NCBI GenBank assembly: GCA_003402735.1
Contig: QQNE01000004.1
Location: 30,833 to 94,832, forward strand
From: Verrucomicrobiota bacterium
GTDB taxonomy: Bacteria; Verrucomicrobiota; Verrucomicrobiia; Verrucomicrobiales; DEV007
Reading direction: 5' to 3'
DNA length: 64,000 nt
Position numbers and translations under genes: made by a program. Each line of letters begins with the position of its first letter. The first letter of the stretch is position 1. Below are positions 59,733-64,000 of this stretch, in pieces. The notes below the pieces were generated by a model, which saw only the letters and a list, made by a program, of their open reading frames with translations, did not search any database and had not been told where the DNA came from.

Positions 59733-60025
59733 ATGCCATCCATCTACCGTCCCCGCCGCCCACGCGCCTCCCCGCTCTGGCAATACCCCGCCGCGCACAG
59801 CGGCAATGCAAGGTCGCGAAGCCACATTTGGATAGACGGAGTCAAGTCGTCCACCACGCCTGGGTCCCATTCCTCGCCGAGTATGAAACCGTCCACCGCA
59901 AAACCTACGGCCCCCTCCGACCCGACGCTGTCGCCGTGGTCGATCAATTCTACAAATGTGGCGACCTCGCCGCGGGATTCACCCGCCTTCAATGCCCGGA
60001 CTGCGGCCACGAAAAGCTCCTCACC
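59733..60025 (+). pseudogene. IS91-family transposase N-terminal remnant
   Basis: It begins with MPSIYRPRRPRASPLWQ in one frame, typical of IS91/IS801 transposase starts, then after about 90 disrupted bases continues in another frame as FLAEYETVHRKTYGPLRPDA, followed by FYKCGDLAAGF and the zinc-binding LQCPDCGHEKLLTC. The catalytic HUH and Tyr domains are missing. Downstream (60026-60118) lie short repeats containing CAGGCTGGAG twice and AGCCTGAAGCCTAAAGCCTG. It is a dead fragment. Confidence 0.75.
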
Positions 60026-60118
60026 TGCATCAGGCTGGAGACTGCAGACCGCAGGCTGGAGCTACCCCATGTCTCACCTGCGTCTTAACCCGGCCAGCCT
60101 GAAGCCTAAAGCCTGATG

Positions 60119-60477
60119 ACGACTGGCCGGTGTTCTCGAACAACTGACGATCCGAGGCGGGAAATCGCCCATTCACGATCTCTCAATCGAGAGGTCGCCG
60201 CACCGTCGTGCTCAGATTCGGCCCAAAAACACCCAAAACGATCCGAAATCTGCCTTCAGGACACCGAAACCCTTGACGGGACCACCAACGAGGGCTCAGA
60301 TCACCCCAAGATGAATGGGAAAACTCCCTTCCGCCCCCTGAACCCCCACCATCCCACGCCGATCGGTGACTCGTGGGTGGGCGGGCTCCAAAAGGAAATT
60401 CCTTGCAGCCCCCCTCCCGAACAACCGGGGAAAGACATCGAGTGAAACCGTCCCGAACCGTGTGTTTTCATAAGAGG
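60119..60477. other. 359-bp intergenic region next to IS debris
   Basis: I see no gene or hairpin terminator in it. It probably contains remains of the IS91-type element beyond the readable transposase part and the downstream end of the minus-strand oxidoreductase operon. Composition is a little less G-rich on this strand than flanking genes. Confidence 0.3.
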
Positions 60478-60672
60478 TCAATAGCTCTCCGGCAACTCGC
60501 CTCCGAAGAAGGGATAATCATTCTCCGGCACGAACTCCGGTTCCGCCGCCGGGGCCGGTGAGGGATTCCCTTCGGCCGCGAGCGGCAGGGCGAGCGCGCC
60601 AACCACTACCGTCTTGAGGGTGTCGAGAAGGGCTTCGCGACGGGTGAAGGGTGTTTTGTCAGGATGATTCAT
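60478..60672 (-). CDS. Small exported-looking protein (64 residues) after the FAD oxidoreductase
   Basis: From ATG 60672 the protein is MNHPDKTPFTRREAL, then a hydrophobic stretch LKTVVVGALALPLAAEG, followed by a short Pro/Ala/Glu-rich tail. A signal-peptide or Tat-like leader (TRREAL) without a folded domain is suggested. Its start is 1 nt after the stop of the oxidoreductase gene, indicating translation with it. It may be a membrane tether or the remnant of a partner subunit. Family unrecognised. Confidence 0.6.
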   Translation of the reverse strand: MNHPDKTPFTRREALLDTLKTVVVGALALPLAAEGNPSPAPAAEPEFVPENDYPFFGGELPESY

Positions 60673-60673
60673 C

Positions 60674-61969
60674 TCAAACTTCGCTGAAGGGTCCGCCATT
60701 CTGTTTCGTGAGCGTCTCGCGCACCTTCACGCCATCAAAGGTGCCGACCTCGCTCTTCGCCTTCATCGCGAGGGCCGCGGCGCATCCCGCGGCCTCGCCG
60801 AGGGCCATAGCGGTGGCGGTGACTCGGCTGGAGGCGCTCGCCTCAGTGCTGGCGCTGTGGCAGCGGCCCGCGACGAGGAGATTGCTCACTTTCTGTGGCA
60901 CCAGAGTGCGGTATGAGATGTCGTAGGGTTTTGGCTGGAAGCCGGAGCCGGTGAAGGGTTTGTCCACCGAGACCTCGGGCGGATGGATGTCGAGGAACCA
61001 GCAGCCCGTGGCGACGGCGTCGTCGTGACGCGTCGTTTTCTGGAGATCTTCGAGGGTGAGCACGTTCAGCCCGACGATGCGCCGCGTGTCGCGCACGCCG
61101 ATGTAGGGACCGCTCATGATGTAGTAGCTGTTCTCGAAGCCCGGCACCTTCGCCTTCCACTCGTTGAAGATGGTCCAGGCGTCCTTGCGGCCCTGCATCT
61201 CGGCGCGGGTGAAGTCGGCCGCATCGGTCGCGTTGGCGGGGACGCGGGTGGCGTGGACGTAACATTCGTCCTTTGCGAAGGCGAAGATGAGACCGGGTCC
61301 GTAGAAGTTGACGAGGCGGCCCTGTTCGTGGGCTTCGATCAGGACCTTTTTGGCCGCGGGTTTGGTCTCCGCCACCGGGACCACGTTCCCGATGCGGAAG
61401 TGCATTGTCAGCGGCATCAGCGGGGTCGAGGAAATCGTCGGACATCCCGCCCAGTGCGCGATGTCTCCGTCGCCGGTGCAGTCGATGACCTGGCGCGCCT
61501 CGATGCGGACGAGGCCGTCCTTGTTCGCGACGATGACCGCGTCGACGCGTTCCTCCTTCACCTCGACGTCGCAGGCGACGCTGTGGTAGAGCACCTTCAG
61601 CTTGTCGGACTGCTGCAGGATGAGTTCGTCGGTGAGGATCTTGAAGTGCTCGACGTTCGGGATCCACATGCTGCCCCAATACTTCGTGACGAGTTCCTGC
61701 GGCAGGTCGTCGATGTGTTTGGCGGCTTCCTTGGCGATGCCGAGTTTCTGCAGCAGTTCGAGGGCGATGCCTTTCACGACAAAACGGCCGCTTGGTTTGT
61801 CGATGAGCCCGTCGAAGTAGGGCAGCCCCACCGTGGTGATGATGCCGCCGGAAAACCCGGCGCGTTCGATCAGGAGCGTCTCGGCTCCGTTGCGAGCTGA
61901 GGAGAGGGCCGCGGCGATCCCGGCGCAGCCGCCGCCACAGACGAGGACTTCGGTAGTGAGGGTTTTCAT
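60674..61969 (-). CDS. FAD-dependent oxidoreductase (FAD_oxidored family)
   Basis: The 431-residue protein has the dinucleotide-binding start EVLVCGGGCAGIAAALSSARNGAETLLIER. The redox family block RQVIDCTGDGDIAHWAGCP is present, along with the C-terminal FAD-contacting VSNLLVAGRCHSASTEASASSRVTATAMALGEAAG. Lacking a signal peptide, it is cytoplasmic unless assisted. The substrate is unknown; PVC genomes often carry many paralogues. ATG 61969 is preferred over 61978 as giving a standard start before the first beta strand. The third gene of a likely four-gene minus-strand unit. Confidence 0.88.
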   Translation of the reverse strand: MKTLTTEVLVCGGGCAGIAAALSSARNGAETLLIERAGFSGGIITTVGLPYFDGLIDKPSGRFVVKGIALELLQKLGIAKEAAKHIDDLPQELVTKYWGSMWIPNVEHFKILTDELILQQSDKLKVLYHSVACDVEVKEERVDAVIVANKDGLVRIEARQVIDCTGDGDIAHWAGCPTISSTPLMPLTMHFRIGNVVPVAETKPAAKKVLIEAHEQGRLVNFYGPGLIFAFAKDECYVHATRVPANATDAADFTRAEMQGRKDAWTIFNEWKAKVPGFENSYYIMSGPYIGVRDTRRIVGLNVLTLEDLQKTTRHDDAVATGCWFLDIHPPEVSVDKPFTGSGFQPKPYDISYRTLVPQKVSNLLVAGRCHSASTEASASSRVTATAMALGEAAGCAAALAMKAKSEVGTFDGVKVRETLTKQNGGPFSEV

Positions 61970-62039
61970 GGCCACCACAGTTTAGCAGGGCGGCCTCGCG
62001 CCGGTGCGACAAATGCTATGTGAAAAACGACGCCGCCGT

Positions 62040-62699
62040 TTACCCTGCCACGTTTTGGCTCTGGATTTCCCTTGGCGAGCCCACCATCGCAAAAGCCCGC
62101 ACCGGAAAGGTGCCGAATCCCTTGATCTTTGGAGGCACCGCGAAAAATCGAAATCCTGACTCGGGCAAAGGGTCAAGTCCGGTCATGTGCTCCACGATGG
62201 GGATCTCCGCGCCGAGCAGGGTGCTGTGGACGGGGCACGATTTGCCGCGCGTGTCGTCGAGCTTCACGCCGGCTTCCTTGAGGTGGAAGGCCGCCTCTTC
62301 CGTAAGGAAGGGGTTCCCTTCGAAATAGTCGTCGGTGCGCCAGTGCCGGTCCCATTTGGTTTGCACGAGGACTGCCTTGCCTCGGAGATCGAGGCCGGCA
62401 AAGGCGTCGCGGGTGATGGCCATCGCGTCGCTCCGGACCACGACGCCCTCGAGACCGGCGAGGGCGTCGAGCGGCAGTTCCGACAAATCCTTGCCCTCGG
62501 CGTAGCGATGGAAGGGCGAGTCGAGATAAGTGCCCGTGTTCGCGACGAGATCGATCCGTCCGATGTGGAACTCCGTGCCCTCCGCATAGAGTTGCCGCGA
62601 CGCCTCGCGGCTGAGATAATCACAGATCAGCGGAGCAGGCAGACCCTTGTAGGTGATCATGCCGTGTTCGATCGTGTGGCTGAGGTCGATCAAGGCCAT
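62040..62699 (-). CDS. Cyclase family protein, atypical metal motif
   Basis: The 219-residue protein has the fold of the cyclase/kynurenine-formamidase family (ALIDLSHTIEHGM at the start, FGTFPVRAFA near the end). The usual metal motif HxGTHxDxPxH reads NTGTYLDSPFH at residues 54-64, so two of the His are Asn54 and Tyr58 while Asp60 and His64 remain. Other ligands may be His45 and Glu40-type residues. It begins 4 nt after the stop of the PhzF-like gene. Enzymatic role uncertain. Confidence 0.82.
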   Translation of the reverse strand: MALIDLSHTIEHGMITYKGLPAPLICDYLSREASRQLYAEGTEFHIGRIDLVANTGTYLDSPFHRYAEGKDLSELPLDALAGLEGVVVRSDAMAITRDAFAGLDLRGKAVLVQTKWDRHWRTDDYFEGNPFLTEEAAFHLKEAGVKLDDTRGKSCPVHSTLLGAEIPIVEHMTGLDPLPESGFRFFAVPPKIKGFGTFPVRAFAMVGSPREIQSQNVAG

Positions 62700-62702
62700 G
62701 GT

Positions 62703-63494
62703 TCAGTGCATCAGCTCCACCCGGCTCATCCTCACGGCATGGCCGCGCAGGATCACGCGGTCGTCGCGGACGCCGAGGTTCACGATCCCACCGCGCTCGC
62801 TTGCTTGATAGGCGGTGAAGTCGGATTGCCTGAGCCTGGCCTGCCAATAGGGCCCCAGTGCGCAGTGGGCGGATCCGGTGACGGGATCTTCATCCACGCC
62901 CGCGGCCGGGGCGAAAAAGCGGGAGAGAAAGTCGAAGGGCTTTCCGTCGCCACGACAAGTGACGATGACTCCGCGAACGGGCAGCGCGGAGAGGGCGGTG
63001 AAGTTGGGGTTCAAGCCGCGCAGGGTCGTTTCGTCGGCGACTTCGACGAGGTAGTCCATGCCGTTGAGGCCGCAGGTGAGGAGTTCGCAGCCGAGCGCCT
63101 CGGCGAGACCGTCGGGAACCGGAGCGGCTTCACAAACCTTCGCGGGAAAGTCCATTGCGATCCCGGCGCCCTCGCGCCAGCAGCGCAGCCAGCCGCTCAG
63201 GGTGAAAAAGCGCGCCTCTTCCTCCGGCTGCAGGACGCCAGTTTCCCAAAGGGTGAAGGCGCTCGCCAGCGTGGCATGTCCGCAGAGCTTCACCTCGACC
63301 GCGGGGGTGAGCCAGCGGAGCGAGTAGCCTCCGTCGATCGGATGCAGGAAGGCGGTTTCCGAGAGGTTCAGCTCACGGGCGACCTGTTTCATCCAGGTCT
63401 CGTCGGCCGGAGCTTCGAGGAGACAAACCGCAGCCGGATTGCCGCCGAAGGGCCGGTCGGTGAAGGCGTCGATGACGTGGAGGGTGGTTGGCAT
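62703..63494 (-). CDS. PhzF family protein (isomerase/epimerase-like)
   Basis: The 263-residue protein matches the PhzF family: VIDAFTDRPFGGNPAAVCLL, the catalytic Glu46 in ELNLSETAFL, GHATLASAFTLWE with the conserved His, and FFAPAAGVDEDPVTGSAHCALGPYW near the C-terminus. PhzF isomerises dihydro-3-hydroxyanthranilate in phenazine synthesis, but most homologues act in other, unknown pathways; no other phenazine genes occur here. First gene of the minus-strand operon with the cyclase, FAD oxidoreductase and small peptide. Confidence 0.9.
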   Translation of the reverse strand: MPTTLHVIDAFTDRPFGGNPAAVCLLEAPADETWMKQVARELNLSETAFLHPIDGGYSLRWLTPAVEVKLCGHATLASAFTLWETGVLQPEEEARFFTLSGWLRCWREGAGIAMDFPAKVCEAAPVPDGLAEALGCELLTCGLNGMDYLVEVADETTLRGLNPNFTALSALPVRGVIVTCRGDGKPFDFLSRFFAPAAGVDEDPVTGSAHCALGPYWQARLRQSDFTAYQASERGGIVNLGVRDDRVILRGHAVRMSRVELMH

Positions 63495-63550
63495 GACGAA
63501 TGAAGTCCGGAGGAAACATTGTTAGCTCTCCCGGGCGACGATTCAACGCC

Positions 63551-63814
63551 CTAATCCTCCGGCCGTGGGGGAATCACCCGGGTGTCTGGAGGCAAAGGTC
63601 CCTTGTTGATCGAGACTCCGCTCGAGCTGGTTTCCGCATCGGGATCGAGCGCCATCTCGAGGGCGGCTTCGTTCACCACGTCGGCGAAGTGTTGGGCGAG
63701 TGCTTTGGCGTCGTTCGAGAGCACCGCTCCCAGGTAACGCTCGGCTTGGCTCTCGGTGTTCAGGAAACCGTCGCCGATGTTGACGCTGATTTTCGCATTT
63801 TCCTGGGGGCAGGC
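63551..63814 (-). pseudogene. C-terminal fragment of a gene lacking its start
   Basis: The minus-strand frame between an upstream TGA (63815-63817) and the TAG at 63551-63553 has no usable start codon. It nevertheless reads like a real protein end (about 87 residues): ISVNIGDGFLNTESQAERYL, then ALAQHFADVVNEAALEMALD and finally PPDTRVIPPRPED. The upstream end coincides with the first unit of the direct repeats at 63810. I infer that the 5' part of the gene was removed. The family is unrecognised. Confidence 0.6.
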
Positions 63815-63910
63815 TCAATTGAGGCGAATAGCCAACCGCGCTTGGTGTCAGGCTCCATCGAGACGAATATCCAACCCGCTTGGTGTAACCCGCTTAATGT
63901 CAGGCTCAAT
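63810..63910. repeat. Imperfect 38-39-bp direct repeats
   Basis: Two near-copies, 63810-63848 and 63849-63886, both begin CAGGCTC and end GCTTGGTGT, with GAATA and CCAACC in between. A third, partial unit starts at 63901 (CAGGCTCAAT) after an intervening ACCCGCTTAATGT. The units differ at about six positions. From 63911 to 64000 I see no gene. The repeats begin exactly where the truncated minus-strand gene loses its 5' part. Too few and irregular for CRISPR. Confidence 0.7.
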
Positions 63911-64000
63911 CTGAACCGAAATTTCACCTACCCAAATCGTCTGCAGCAGCGAAGCCTTGGAATTTTTGTTGATCTTTCGAACATTTGAGTTCATGTGAAC

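Noticed and set aside
62703..63494. Phenazine biosynthesis cluster
   Set aside because: Only a PhzF-family gene is present. PhzA-E and PhzG are missing, and PhzF homologues are common outside phenazine pathways.
63810..63910. CRISPR-like array at the right edge
   Set aside because: The units are imperfect, adjacent without spacers, and only two and a half in number.

Overview
The window is GC-rich bacterial chromosome, gene-dense on both strands, most likely from a member of the Verrucomicrobiota (PVC superphylum). That placement is inferred from gene content. Two divergent copies of the c-type-cytochrome/DUF1549/DUF1553 plus DUF1501 gene pair face each other. Around them are a CxPSR-type sulfatase, a Tat-exported Gfo/Idh/MocA oxidoreductase, an SLA1-homology (SHD1-like) secreted protein, a C4 zinc-ribbon coiled-coil protein and an ECF sigma factor. 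Envelope genes (MurJ, L,D-transpeptidase, OmpA-like and TolC-like proteins, an LpxL-type acyltransferase) indicate a diderm cell with peptidoglycan.

Layout. 1-12 kb: the end of a lactate permease, a secreted SGNH-type esterase, a DUF900 lipoprotein hydrolase, murJ, a six-hairpin glycosidase overlapping a GT4 glycosyltransferase, a sulfatase, a nitrilase-family amidase, an OmpA-like protein and a DUF2237 protein. 12-16 kb: an oxidoreductase, then a small accessory patch with an IS110 remnant, a palindromic repeat and a DNA methyltransferase with an unknown small partner. 16-25 kb: an RND-type outer-membrane factor, recQ, a DUF4250 protein, tRNA-Leu(UAG), a GNAT acetyltransferase, a PQQ-propeller protein, a NagZ-like GH3 enzyme and a zinc-ribbon protein, closed by a clear hairpin terminator. 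25-36 kb: an outer-membrane barrel protein, an ECF sigma factor and the two divergent cytochrome/DUF1501 operons, which share an intergenic perfect inverted repeat.

36-42 kb is a tightly packed minus-strand operon (dgt, sufE, upp, unknown, cyclic-nucleotide-gated K+ channel, unusual SDR) in which every junction is a 4-bp overlap or a 1-nt gap. 42-50 kb holds an SHD1 protein, a very short RNase III-domain protein, an ABC-F ATPase, a dienelactone hydrolase, an M42 peptidase, an LpxL-type acyltransferase overlapping a pyruvyl transferase, and a secreted unknown. 50-58.7 kb: an amino-acid permease and serine hydrolase pair, a DUF3108 protein, a DUF3592 protein, a yqeY-ispD-M16 peptidase operon, an EF-P with Asn at the usual modified-Lys position, and an L,D-transpeptidase. 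58.7-64 kb is a second accessory patch: a third copy of the palindromic repeat, IS21 and IS91 wreckage, a PhzF/cyclase/FAD-oxidoreductase operon, a decapitated gene and short direct repeats.

The main candidates for something undescribed are four. First is a 174-bp mobile palindrome in three copies, whose hairpin tip shows a compensatory base-pair change. Second is an SDR fused to a zinc ribbon that lacks the catalytic Tyr and sits in the coupled dgt operon. Third is the EF-P loop variant. Fourth is the operator-like palindrome between the two cytochrome/DUF1501 operons. I saw no CRISPR array, prophage or complete insertion sequence.
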